A stretch of 64,000 nucleotides of DNA from contig NZ_JBKDZH010000056.1 of assembly GCF_047971185.1 (NCBI RefSeq), forward strand, positions 6,932 through 70,931. Direction: 5' to 3'. Made by a program: the position numbers and the translations under genes. Positions 23,606 to 31,407 of this stretch are shown in pieces. Position 1 is the stretch's first letter, and each line of letters opens with the position of its first letter. The DNA is from Kluyvera sp047971185 (lineage in GTDB: Bacteria > Pseudomonadota > Gammaproteobacteria > Enterobacterales > Enterobacteriaceae). A model generated the notes under the pieces. The model made no database searches. It worked only from the letters and a program-made list of their open reading frames with translations, and was not told the DNA's origin.

Positions 23606-24019
23606 TTAATTTGTTGAAATACTGCTCAGGCCGCTGACCTGAATAGAGGAGGATTTCCCGGTTGAGCGATCAAGAATATTCATCATCAGTTGACCGTCGG
23701 TATTGGTGATATCAACAATAAAATCTTTAGTGACCAGCCGCCCAGGCTTGCCGGTGGACAGGTTGCCCATCAGGCTGCCAAGCAGCTGCGATTGGATAGC
23801 GGAAGTGAAATTATCAAGCGTGGAGCTTGATGACGAAGTACTCCAGTCGTAAGCATCAGGATCTTTATAGGAGTTTTGCGCGTTAGCCTCCGATAACAAA
23901 AAAGAGCCATTATTGGGGTTACCGCCAAAATTAGGGTTAATAAACTGGAAAGTCAGGTTCCCAGCCTGGGCTGTGGTAGATAAAAAACCAATACTAAGAA
24001 TTAAAGAAAGCACTTTCAT
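23606..24019 (-). CDS. csgF: Curli assembly factor CsgF
   Basis: A 137-residue exported protein with signal peptide (MKVLSLILSIGFLSTTAQAG) and the CsgF N-terminus GNLTFQFINPNFGGNPNNGS, the segment that plugs into the CsgG pore. CsgF couples secretion to CsgB-directed nucleation at the cell surface. Length equals the E. coli protein within one residue. It lies between csgE (9-bp gap) and csgG. Confidence 0.95.
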   Translation of the reverse strand: MKVLSLILSIGFLSTTAQAGNLTFQFINPNFGGNPNNGSFLLSEANAQNSYKDPDAYDWSTSSSSSTLDNFTSAIQSQLLGSLMGNLSTGKPGRLVTKDFIVDITNTDGQLMMNILDRSTGKSSSIQVSGLSSISTN

Positions 24020-24028
24020 CGTACGCTC

Positions 24029-24418
24029 CTAGAACTCATCTTTGGTTAAGTCGCCGGTATTTAATAAAGCCTTATTAATGGCGCGTTTTTGCAAAGCCTC
24101 ATAAACGGCAGCGAGTGCGACATTAACTTGTTTATCAAAGTCGTTTTTGCTCGGAAATAAAAATGTCTGATACAGTAAATCTTGATCGACCTTAATCGTT
24201 ATCCAACTGCCCCATCGGGCGCTGGGACGCTCATTAATGGTAATCGAACCCGGATATTCCTCCTCCCAGCGATCGGTAAATGCGCGATAGAAATCGTGGC
24301 CGACACGGGTAACGGTATTATCGGTCACCAGCCCCGGCACCTCTATTTCCGCAGAATAACTGGCGCACGGCGCCAGCAGCATCATAAAAGATACTGTTAT
24401 GACTATCAGATATTTCAT
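24029..24418 (-). CDS. csgE: Curli secretion specificity factor CsgE
   Basis: A 129-residue periplasmic protein; CsgE caps the CsgG channel and guides CsgA to it. A signal peptide (about 1-22, MKYLIVITVSFMMLLAPCAS) precedes EIEVPGLVTDNTVTRVGHDF, typical of the family, with WEEEYPGSITINERPSARWG in the middle. Its start lies 2 bp after the csgD stop, so translation is probably coupled. Confidence 0.95.
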   Translation of the reverse strand: MKYLIVITVSFMMLLAPCASYSAEIEVPGLVTDNTVTRVGHDFYRAFTDRWEEEYPGSITINERPSARWGSWITIKVDQDLLYQTFLFPSKNDFDKQVNVALAAVYEALQKRAINKALLNTGDLTKDEF

Positions 24419-24420
24419 GA

Positions 24421-25071
24421 TTAGCGTCTAAGGTTTTCGTTGGCCCAGGTAACCGCCTGCGTTCTATTTTTTACTGCTATTTTTCGAAATAGATTATATA
24501 AGTGTGTTTTTACCGTGTTTTCACTGATAAACAACAGACGGGCAATTTCAATGTTGGACGCGCCCATTCGCAGTTTATTAAGAATATCTTTTTCTCTTTG
24601 TGTCAGCCCGCTGGTATCGTCATGATACCGATAACTGCCTGACTGATTAATAAGATAGCTGGTAAGATCGTGGGGGAAATGGCAGCCGCCGTTTATGACA
24701 TTACGGATACCGCCGACCAACGTGGCTTCATCAACGGAAAGCTGGAATACGGCACTGATCCCAAGCCAGGTTTCAACCTCATGAAATTGATAGTCATCTG
24801 GCATATTGATCAGCAGCACTTTCACCTTCTCGCGTAATCGTCGAAGCTCACTCTGCCACAGCAGCGTTCTTTTTCTATCCGACTCGCTAAGATCAAAAAG
24901 CACCAGAATCCGCTCGGCATTCGGCTGGTCGAGCGATTTTTGAATATTCTGTATTTTAACATTAATCGTTAATGAAGTTTTGAGTTGGTGGACCAGGGCG
25001 GTAGCCTGCAATGACGGCCTGGTTATTAACAACAAAATATCGTTATAAACCGGTTCAGTTTCTTTCGGCAT
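24421..25071 (-). CDS. csgD: Curli master regulator CsgD
   Basis: LuxR/FixJ-type regulator of 216 residues that activates csgBAC and other biofilm genes. It has an N-terminal receiver-like domain (about 1-130, more diverged from E. coli than the rest) and a C-terminal LuxR helix-turn-helix (about 148-212; LTQREKDILNKLRMGASNIE, ISENTVKTHLYNLFRKIAVK). The ATG at 25071 gives the exact family length; an upstream in-frame start at 25137 would add 22 unconserved residues. It is first in csgDEFG and divergent from csgBAC. The gene is A+T rich compared with flanking core genes. Confidence 0.94.
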   Translation of the reverse strand: MPKETEPVYNDILLLITRPSLQATALVHQLKTSLTINVKIQNIQKSLDQPNAERILVLFDLSESDRKRTLLWQSELRRLREKVKVLLINMPDDYQFHEVETWLGISAVFQLSVDEATLVGGIRNVINGGCHFPHDLTSYLINQSGSYRYHDDTSGLTQREKDILNKLRMGASNIEIARLLFISENTVKTHLYNLFRKIAVKNRTQAVTWANENLRR

Positions 25072-25173
25072 TATGTAATCCCATCCCGCTTGCTGCTCGG
25101 AACGCGAGCCCTTTCTGCAATGCACAAAAGGCTGCATATACAGAAAGGGTCGCTGTTCTGTGTAGTTGCTGAT

Positions 25174-25203
25174 TTAATAAGTATGACAATTAATAAGTAT
25201 GAC
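25174..25203. repeat. 14-bp tandem direct repeat upstream of csgD
   Basis: TTAATAAGTATGAC occurs at 25174-25187 and again at 25190-25203, a 16-bp period. It lies about 100 bp upstream of the csgD start and may be paired regulator sites. Confidence 0.7.
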
Positions 25204-25732
25204 CAAAAGGTATTAAGCACGCGTTGCGCGCTTGTTTCCCAAGTGCTGCAATACTGTTCAATCTAGACATTGCCATTTTTATAGCAAGGACTATTTGTGT
25301 TTCAAAATGTAACTAGAACATGTCATTTTATTACAAAAAATTCCACCTTTCTTCATGATTAATAGAGAAAAATAGGCTCTCGCTATATCATACAGCAGCC
25401 GCAGTTAATGACGTATTTAAACATCGCGGACCTCAAAGTATGCCAGTCACCAACAACCGCTGGCCGATATGTCAATTTTTCGTGCCGCCGGTAAACCTTA
25501 CTACAGGCAGGTTACCATCAGAGTGTAAAGCTGACGCGACTGCAACACGATCGGTACCGCCGCATTGTCAGCCTGAGCGCTTAAGCCTTGCCGCATCTCG
25601 CTTCTCATCCTTATATTCTCATACTAATGACTGACGCCCATTTTCAAAATACGCCATCCAGGCGAAAAACAGAGATATCCCTCTCGGACATACTCAATCC
25701 ATAAATCAGTTTCATTCCCTAATCCATTATCG

Positions 25733-25769
25733 GGTTAAGGTCTGGCTGATTTAACGCCTGACCTTAACC
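25733..25769 (+). other. 10-bp inverted repeat in csgB leader
   Basis: GGTTAAGGTC (25733-25742) and GACCTTAACC (25760-25769) are perfect arms with a 17-base loop, ending 22 bases before the csgB ATG. It could be an operator or an mRNA hairpin near the ribosome-binding site AGGTG (25782-25786). Confidence 0.6.
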
Positions 25770-25791
25770 TCGGTTAAATCTAGGTGCCATT

Positions 25792-26298
25792 ATGAAACAG
25801 TGGTTATTATTAATACCCTTATTGGGCTATTCATATATCACTACTGCGGGAGGCGATCTTGCCAGCGCTGAATTTGCAGGGCTGAACAATTATCGTCACA
25901 GCTACGATATGGTTGCCATTACTGGCCAACACGGCAGTAATAACACTGCGTCTATTACACAGTCTGGCTCGCATATTTATGGTTCTATTTCGCAGGTAGG
26001 TGGATATAACAGCGCGATATTAAACCAGAATGGATTTAATAATCGCGCAGCAATAGCACAATACGGTAACGGTAATAACGCCACGGTGAGCCAATCAGGG
26101 ACGAACAATTCAGCCGTCTTAGTACAGGCTGGAACGGGGAACCAGGCGGATATTACGCAAACCGGCTTTGATAACTCTGCGGAAATTGTCAGCAAAGGCG
26201 TTGGCAATATTACGCAGATTAATCAAACAGGCACAAGCCGCGGCGCGGCCGTTGTGCAAAACTCGGCAGGAATGGCAATTCGTATTACCCAAAATTAG
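25792..26298 (+). CDS. csgB: Curli nucleator CsgB
   Basis: A 168-residue secreted minor curli subunit that templates CsgA polymerisation. Signal peptide (about 1-19), then about six imperfect repeats of the curlin type, each with hydrophobic-Q-x-G-x-x-N-x-A-x-(I/V)-x-Q spacing, for example YNSAILNQNGFNNRAAIAQY and NNATVSQSGTNNSAVLVQAG. The last repeat ends GMAIRITQN; E. coli CsgB ends similarly with a basic tail. AGGTG stands 5 bases before the start. csgA follows 44 bp downstream. Confidence 0.93.
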   Translation: MKQWLLLIPLLGYSYITTAGGDLASAEFAGLNNYRHSYDMVAITGQHGSNNTASITQSGSHIYGSISQVGGYNSAILNQNGFNNRAAIAQYGNGNNATVSQSGTNNSAVLVQAGTGNQADITQTGFDNSAEIVSKGVGNITQINQTGTSRGAAVVQNSAGMAIRITQN

Positions 26299-26342
26299 TG
26301 TTTTACCTGATTAACCAATCTCTAAACCTATGGGGTATCTCA

Positions 26343-27122
26343 ATGAAAACGTGGAAAATTGTTATTTTGTCATCGTTGTTAGTCTCTGGTGTCGCCGTCG
26401 CTGGGGATGAGGATAAAGGCGGTGGTCATTGGCCTCCTGCAGGGGGGAGCTCCGGCGTTACGCTTCCGGACATCCCGACGATTGCGGCCAAAGCCCCTAT
26501 CGTTCCGCAAAGCGGTAAATGGGATCAGGCTATCCATATTTACCAGCCGGGTAGCGGCAACTTCTCGCTGGCGAATCAGGCAAGCTCCTCCGGATCCGTT
26601 ATTGATGTCCATCAGTACGGCAACTATGGTAGCTCCACTGTTAACCAGAACGCGACCAAAAGTGCAGTATTCGTGAACCAGTATGGCTCGGGTAACCAAT
26701 CTGTGGCAACGCAGAACGGGACAACGAGCTCAATCAGCGTGACTCAGAAAGGTGCCAACAACCTCTCTTCAGCCACACAGCAGCCGGGGGGCTCGGGTAA
26801 CGCCATCGTGGTGTCACAAGACGGCACGGGCAATAATTCCGGCGTTAAACAATCCGGCACCAGTAACTCAAGTTCTGTAGCACAGAGCGGCAACTTCAAC
26901 TTCTCTGATATTGTCCAGGCGGGCAACAAAAGCGTTGTTGATGTCCAGCAATCTGTCGGCTTGAATAAGTCCTACGTGAATCAAAGTGCTAATGAGTCCG
27001 CTATCTTAGTGGCTCAGACCAACGCGTCGAACTTCAGCAGCGTCGGTCAGACGCACAACAATGCTGTGACCTACGTTCAGCAATCGGGTTCAGGTAACAC
27101 TTCTTACGTTAATCAGAACTAA
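26343..27122 (+). CDS. csgA: Major curli subunit CsgA, enlarged (about nine repeats)
   Basis: Secreted amyloid subunit of 259 residues; the E. coli protein has 151. Signal peptide MKTWKIVILSSLLVSGVAVA (1-20), an unusual Gly/Pro-rich N-terminal linker (about 21-60), then about nine curlin repeats starting near residue 62 (hxhxQxGxxNxxxhxQ pattern), ending TSYVNQN, against five in E. coli. Repeats are rich in Ser, Asn and Gln, such as SAVFVNQYGSGNQSVATQNG and SSVAQSGNFNFSDIVQ. The identity rests on repeat pattern and place between csgB and csgC. The ATG at 26343 precedes the signal peptide; an earlier in-frame reading from 26298 is rejected. Extra repeats could make longer or stiffer fibre rungs (inference). 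Confidence 0.9.
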   Translation: MKTWKIVILSSLLVSGVAVAGDEDKGGGHWPPAGGSSGVTLPDIPTIAAKAPIVPQSGKWDQAIHIYQPGSGNFSLANQASSSGSVIDVHQYGNYGSSTVNQNATKSAVFVNQYGSGNQSVATQNGTTSSISVTQKGANNLSSATQQPGGSGNAIVVSQDGTGNNSGVKQSGTSNSSSVAQSGNFNFSDIVQAGNKSVVDVQQSVGLNKSYVNQSANESAILVAQTNASNFSSVGQTHNNAVTYVQQSGSGNTSYVNQN

Positions 27123-27180
27123 CCCCTACAGCCGGGTGACTTGTCATCCGGCTGTCTTTCACTCACTGACGAGGCCTCCT

Positions 27181-27510
27181 ATGCACCTCCTGCTTATTGC
27201 CGCCGCACTCAGCAACCAGCTGTGGTTTGAAACTCAACAGCAGGACGACACGCTGGTGGTGACGCCGATGGCCACGCTGACGGACGACTGCCATTGCCAG
27301 ATGACCATCAACGTTATCCATCAGGGCCAGTCCGGCACCAGCAACAGTAGCCAGAGCGGGCTAGTGTCTCTTAAATCCCAGCACCCCCAGCCGCTTGCCA
27401 GCCTGCACCTGAATCTCCCTCAGGGCGAATGGACGCAAATTACCGTCACGCTCAGCAATCAACAGGGCGTTATTATGACGCAGAGCTGGAGTTCCCCGGC
27501 GCGGGTTTGA
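27181..27510 (+). CDS. csgC: Curli chaperone CsgC
   Basis: A 109-residue periplasmic protein with an immunoglobulin-like fold that inhibits premature CsgA polymerisation. Short signal-like start MHLLLIAAALSNQ, a Cys-x-Cys motif (DCHCQM) as in E. coli CsgC, and the rest diverged (SQHPQPLASLHLNLPQGEW). The ATG at 27181 is preferred over an in-frame start at 27136 because it begins the signal sequence and GAGGCCTCCT lies just before it. Last gene of csgBAC; nudJ follows. Confidence 0.88.
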   Translation: MHLLLIAAALSNQLWFETQQQDDTLVVTPMATLTDDCHCQMTINVIHQGQSGTSNSSQSGLVSLKSQHPQPLASLHLNLPQGEWTQITVTLSNQQGVIMTQSWSSPARV

Positions 27511-27567
27511 TTTTCCCCTCTTCTTCTTTATATCCTTATCGTCTCTCTCGCTCGATAAGGACGCCGC

Positions 27568-28029
27568 ATGTTTAAACCCCACGTTACCGTCGCCTGCATT
27601 GTTCACGCCGCGGGCAAATATCTTGTCGTTGAAGAAACCATCAACGGCAAGGCACTGTGGAATCAGCCCGCCGGGCATCTGGAAGCGGATGAAACGCTGG
27701 TACAGGCCGCCGAGCGCGAGCTGTGGGAGGAGACCGGCATTCGCGCCACCCCGCAGCATTTTATTCGTCTGCACCAGTGGATTGCCCCGGACCGCACGCC
27801 GTTCCTGCGCTTCCTCTTTGCGATTGAACTTACCGAAACGTGCCCTACCCAGCCGCACGACAGCGACATCGATCGCTGCCTGTGGGTCAGCGCTGAGGAG
27901 ATCCTTACGGCGAAAAACCTGCGCTCGGCGCTGGTTGCCGAAAGCATCCACAGCTATCAGCAGGGTGAACGCTATCCGCTGTCATTAATCGGCGCATTTA
28001 ACTGGCCGTTTACCGAGGGTGCCAAGTAA
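27568..28029 (+). CDS. nudJ: Nudix hydrolase NudJ (HMP-PP/thiamine-PP phosphatase)
   Basis: A 153-residue Nudix enzyme; E. coli NudJ removes phosphate from HMP-PP, thiamine diphosphate and nucleoside di/triphosphates. The Nudix box is complete: G-HLEAD-E-TLVQAAE-RELWEETGI. N-terminal FKPHVTVACIVHAAGKYLVV matches the family. A long ORF from 27599 in another frame is a shadow. It precedes mnmA by 53 bp, as in E. coli. Its upstream neighbour there is rluE, here replaced by curli genes. Confidence 0.94.
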   Translation: MFKPHVTVACIVHAAGKYLVVEETINGKALWNQPAGHLEADETLVQAAERELWEETGIRATPQHFIRLHQWIAPDRTPFLRFLFAIELTETCPTQPHDSDIDRCLWVSAEEILTAKNLRSALVAESIHSYQQGERYPLSLIGAFNWPFTEGAK

Positions 28030-28082
28030 CAGGCTGCGTGCTAGAATATGCCGCCTTGAAGTCCAATGTCGTGAGTATTCCA

Positions 28083-29192
28083 ATGTCAGAAAGCCAGAAA
28101 AAAGTGATCGTCGGCATGTCCGGCGGTGTTGATTCCTCCGTTTCCGCCTACCTGTTGCAACAACAGGGCTATAAGGTGGAGGGCCTGTTCATGAAGAACT
28201 GGGAGGAAGACGACGGCGAGGAATACTGCACTGCCGCCGCCGATCTTGCCGATGCGCAAGCGGTCTGCGATAAGCTCGGCATTGAGCTGCACACCGTGAA
28301 CTTTGCCGCCGAATACTGGGACAACGTTTTTGAACTGTTCCTGGAAGAGTACAAAGCCGGCCGCACGCCGAACCCGGATATTCTGTGCAACAAAGAGATC
28401 AAGTTTAAAGCCTTCCTCGAGTTTGCCGCAGAAGACCTCGGCGCCGACTACATCGCCACCGGCCACTACGTGCGCCGCGCCGATGTCAACGGCAAGAGCC
28501 AGCTGCTGCGCGGCCTGGATGGCAACAAAGACCAGAGCTACTTCCTTTACACGCTGGGCCACGAACAAATTGCCCAAAGCTTGTTCCCGGTTGGCGAGCT
28601 GGAAAAGCCGCAGGTGCGTAAAATTGCCGAAGAGCTGGATCTCATCACCGCGAAGAAAAAAGACTCCACCGGTATCTGCTTTATCGGCGAGCGTAAATTC
28701 CGCGAGTTCCTTGGCCGCTACCTGCCCGCGCAGCCGGGTAAAATTATCACCGTCGAGGGTGAAGAGATCGGTACCCATCAGGGGCTGATGTACCACACGC
28801 TGGGTCAACGTAAAGGGCTGGGCATTGGCGGCACCAAAGAAGGCAGCGAAGATCCGTGGTACGTGGTCGATAAAGACGTTGAGAACAACATTCTGGTGGT
28901 CGCTCAGGGTCACAATCACCCGCGTCTGATGTCGGTAGGACTGATCGCCCAACAGCTGCACTGGGTGGACCGCGAGCCGGTCAGCGGCACCTTCCGCTGC
29001 ACGGTGAAAACCCGCTATCGTCAGACGGATATCCCGTGCACCGTCACCGCGCTGGATGCAGAACGTATTGAGGTTCATTTTGATGAACCTGTTGCCGCCG
29101 TCACTCCGGGCCAGTCCGCCGTGTTTTATCGCGGTGAAGTCTGCCTGGGCGGCGGCGTGATTGAGCAGCGCCTGCCGCTGCCTGTGGTATAA
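28083..29192 (+). CDS. mnmA: tRNA 2-thiouridylase MnmA
   Basis: Puts sulfur on wobble U34 of Lys, Glu and Gln tRNAs using sulfur relayed by IscS and TusBCDE. 369 residues. The PP-loop is VGMSGGVDSSVSAYLLQQQG; the catalytic cysteines lie in NPDILCNKEIKF and DSTGICFIG. The ATG at 28083 gives MSESQKK, the family start; an in-frame earlier start at 28038 adds 15 unconserved residues. Conserved order nudJ-mnmA-hflD-purB. Confidence 0.96.
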   Translation: MSESQKKVIVGMSGGVDSSVSAYLLQQQGYKVEGLFMKNWEEDDGEEYCTAAADLADAQAVCDKLGIELHTVNFAAEYWDNVFELFLEEYKAGRTPNPDILCNKEIKFKAFLEFAAEDLGADYIATGHYVRRADVNGKSQLLRGLDGNKDQSYFLYTLGHEQIAQSLFPVGELEKPQVRKIAEELDLITAKKKDSTGICFIGERKFREFLGRYLPAQPGKIITVEGEEIGTHQGLMYHTLGQRKGLGIGGTKEGSEDPWYVVDKDVENNILVVAQGHNHPRLMSVGLIAQQLHWVDREPVSGTFRCTVKTRYRQTDIPCTVTALDAERIEVHFDEPVAAVTPGQSAVFYRGEVCLGGGVIEQRLPLPVV

Positions 29193-29266
29193 AGCCCTCA
29201 CTGAGCAGGGCATAACGTAGTCTGCCTGGCGTCGCGCCGTCGGGCAGACGCCAACAAGGAGTTAGC

Positions 29267-29908
29267 GTGGCGAAGAATTACTATGACATCACCCTGGCGC
29301 TGGCGGGAATTTGCCAGTCAGCCCGTCTGGTGCAGCAGCTGGCCCATCAGGGGCACTGCGATGGCGACGCGTTACACGTATCGCTGAACAGCGTTATCGA
29401 CCTTAACCCAGACTCCGCGCTGGGCGTGTTCGGTGGCAGCGAAGCCAATCTTCGTCTCGGCCTGGAAACCTTACTCGGTGTGCTCAATGCCAGCAGCCGT
29501 CAGGGTCTGAACGCCGAGTTAACCCGCTATACTCTTAGCCTGATGGTGCTGGAGCGCAAGCTCGCCGCCGCCAAAGGCGCAATGGACACGCTGGGTAACC
29601 GCATCAACGGGTTACAGCGCCAGCTCGACCATTTCGATTTGCAGTCCGATACCCTGCTGAGCGCCATGGCGGGTATCTATGTTGACGTCATCAGCCCGCT
29701 CGGCCCGCGCATTCAGGTCACCGGCTCCCCTGCCGTGCTGCAAAGCCCGCAGGTGCAGGCCAAAGTTCGCGCCTCGCTGCTGGCCGGGATCCGCTCGGCG
29801 GTGCTGTGGCACCAGGTCGGCGGCGGACGTCTGCAGCTGATGTTTTCTCGTAATCGCCTGACCACTCAGGCAAAACAAATTCTTGCTCATTTAACCCCGG
29901 AGTTGTGA
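29267..29908 (+). CDS. hflD: Lysogenization regulator HflD
   Basis: A 213-residue peripheral membrane protein; in E. coli it binds lambda CII and affects lysogeny, and it sits in the mnmA-purB operon. The sequence follows the family (NYYDITLALAGICQSARLVQ, LQRQLDHFDLQSDTLLSAMA, VRASLLAGIRSAVLWHQVGG). It starts with GTG at 29267, preceded by AAGGAGTTA at about 29257-29265. purB begins 4 bp after its stop. Confidence 0.95.
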   Translation: MAKNYYDITLALAGICQSARLVQQLAHQGHCDGDALHVSLNSVIDLNPDSALGVFGGSEANLRLGLETLLGVLNASSRQGLNAELTRYTLSLMVLERKLAAAKGAMDTLGNRINGLQRQLDHFDLQSDTLLSAMAGIYVDVISPLGPRIQVTGSPAVLQSPQVQAKVRASLLAGIRSAVLWHQVGGGRLQLMFSRNRLTTQAKQILAHLTPEL

Positions 29909-29911
29909 TCT

Positions 29912-31282
29912 ATGGAATTATCCTCACTGACCGCCGTTTCCCCTGTCGATGGACGCTACGGCGATAAAGTCAGCGCGCTGCGCGGGATTTTCAGCGAATA
30001 TGGTTTGCTGAAATTCCGTGTACAAGTCGAAGTACGCTGGCTGCAGAAGCTGGCCGCACACGCAGCCGTCAAGGAAGTTCCTGCTTTTGCTGCCGACGCA
30101 AACGGTTACCTTGATAGCATCGTGGCAAACTTCAATGAAGAAGACGCCGCGCGCATTAAAACTATCGAGCGCACCACCAACCACGACGTGAAGGCGGTTG
30201 AGTATTTCCTGAAAGAAAAAGTCGCGTCGGTGCCCGAGCTGCACGCCGTGTCTGAGTTTATCCACTTTGCCTGCACCTCCGAGGACATCAACAACCTGTC
30301 CCACGCGCTGATGCTGAAAACCGCGCGTGAAGACGTGGTGCTGCCGTACTGGCGTAAGCTTATCGACGCCATCAAAGATCTGGCCGTTCAGTACCGTGAC
30401 ATCCCGCTGCTCTCCCGTACCCACGGCCAGCCGGCCACGCCGTCCACCATCGGTAAAGAGATGGCTAACGTTGCTTACCGTATGGAACGTCAGTACCGCC
30501 AGCTGGCGCAGGTGGAGATCCTCGGCAAAATCAACGGCGCGGTCGGCAACTACAACGCCCACATCGCCGCCTACCCGGACGTTGACTGGCACCAGTTCAG
30601 CGAAGAGTTTGTCACCTCGCTGGGCATTCAGTGGAACCCGTACACCACCCAGATCGAGCCGCACGACTATATCGCCGAGCTGTTTGACTGCGTCGCGCGC
30701 TTCAACACTATCCTTATCGACTTCGATCGCGACGTGTGGGGCTATATCGCGCTGAACCACTTCAAGCAGAAAACCATCGCCGGTGAAATCGGCTCTTCCA
30801 CCATGCCGCACAAGGTCAACCCCATCGACTTCGAAAACTCCGAAGGCAACCTGGGCCTGTCCAACGCCGTGCTGCAGCACCTGGCCAGCAAACTGCCGGT
30901 TTCCCGCTGGCAGCGCGACCTGACCGACTCCACCGTGCTGCGCAACCTGGGCGTGGGTATCGGCTACGCGCTGATCGCCTACCAGTCCACCCTGAAAGGC
31001 GTGAGCAAGCTGGAAGTTAATCGCGATCGTCTGCTGGACGAACTGGATCACAACTGGGAAGTGCTGGCTGAGCCAATTCAGACCGTCATGCGTCGCTACG
31101 GCATTGAGAAGCCGTACGAGAAGCTGAAAGAGCTGACCCGCGGCAAACGCGTTGACGCCGAAGGCATGAAGCAGTTCATCGACGGCCTCGCGCTGCCGGA
31201 AGAAGAGAAAACCCGCCTGAAGGCGATGACCCCGGCGAACTATATCGGCCGCGCCATCACCATGGTTGACGAGCTGAAATAA
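29912..31282 (+). CDS. purB: Adenylosuccinate lyase PurB
   Basis: Purine biosynthesis enzyme of 456 residues that splits SAICAR to AICAR and adenylosuccinate to AMP, releasing fumarate. The fumarase/aspartase signature GSSTMPHKVNP is intact, and the catalytic SRTHGQPATPSTIGKE and TNHDVKAVEYFL blocks match E. coli. It is coupled to hflD (3-bp gap) and followed by a clear terminator before phoP. Antisense readings of up to 375 codons across it are composition shadows. Confidence 0.96.
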   Translation: MELSSLTAVSPVDGRYGDKVSALRGIFSEYGLLKFRVQVEVRWLQKLAAHAAVKEVPAFAADANGYLDSIVANFNEEDAARIKTIERTTNHDVKAVEYFLKEKVASVPELHAVSEFIHFACTSEDINNLSHALMLKTAREDVVLPYWRKLIDAIKDLAVQYRDIPLLSRTHGQPATPSTIGKEMANVAYRMERQYRQLAQVEILGKINGAVGNYNAHIAAYPDVDWHQFSEEFVTSLGIQWNPYTTQIEPHDYIAELFDCVARFNTILIDFDRDVWGYIALNHFKQKTIAGEIGSSTMPHKVNPIDFENSEGNLGLSNAVLQHLASKLPVSRWQRDLTDSTVLRNLGVGIGYALIAYQSTLKGVSKLEVNRDRLLDELDHNWEVLAEPIQTVMRRYGIEKPYEKLKELTRGKRVDAEGMKQFIDGLALPEEEKTRLKAMTPANYIGRAITMVDELK

Positions 31283-31293
31283 TCACCGCTCTC

Positions 31294-31323
31294 CCCCTTC
31301 TTCGTCCTGAAGAAGGGGTCTTT
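31294..31323 (+). terminator. purB terminator
   Basis: CCCCTTCTTC (31294-31303) and GAAGAAGGGG (31309-31318) form a 10-bp stem, followed by TCTTTCCC. Confidence 0.8.
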
Positions 31324-31329
31324 CCCATC

Positions 31330-31364
31330 AATTTATTAAATGTTTATCTCCAGAACGACATAAT
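31330..31364 (+). promoter_or_regulatory. PhoP box and -10 of the phoPQ promoter
   Basis: AATTTA-TTAAA-TGTTTA (31330-31346) has the PhoP-box layout of two hexamers 5 bp apart; the second hexamer is consensus, the first a 4/6 match. CATAAT at 31359-31364, 12 bp further, is a suitable -10. PhoP autoactivation, known in enterics, is likely. Confidence 0.65.
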
Positions 31365-31407
31365 CAGCGTTAAACTATTCACGTCGTTAATTTAATGGAG
31401 AAACAGC

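Larger units (their letters stand above)
25072..25791. promoter_or_regulatory. csgD-csgB divergent intergenic regulatory region
   Basis: About 720 A+T-rich bases hold the promoters of csgDEFG and csgBAC, as in other enterics where OmpR, IHF, H-NS, CRP and CsgD bind here. Visible structure: a 14-bp direct repeat (25174-25203) and a 10-bp inverted repeat in the csgB leader (25733-25769). Open readings such as 25440-25634 have no ribosome-binding site or known family and are not called. Confidence 0.75.

Noticed and set aside
25440..25634. 64-codon open frame between csgD and csgB
   Set aside because: No Shine-Dalgarno sequence, no recognisable domain; the interval is a regulatory region in relatives.
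28086..31051. Antisense open frames of about 375 codons each opposite mnmA and purB
   Set aside because: Both lie inside well-identified genes and read as compositional noise.
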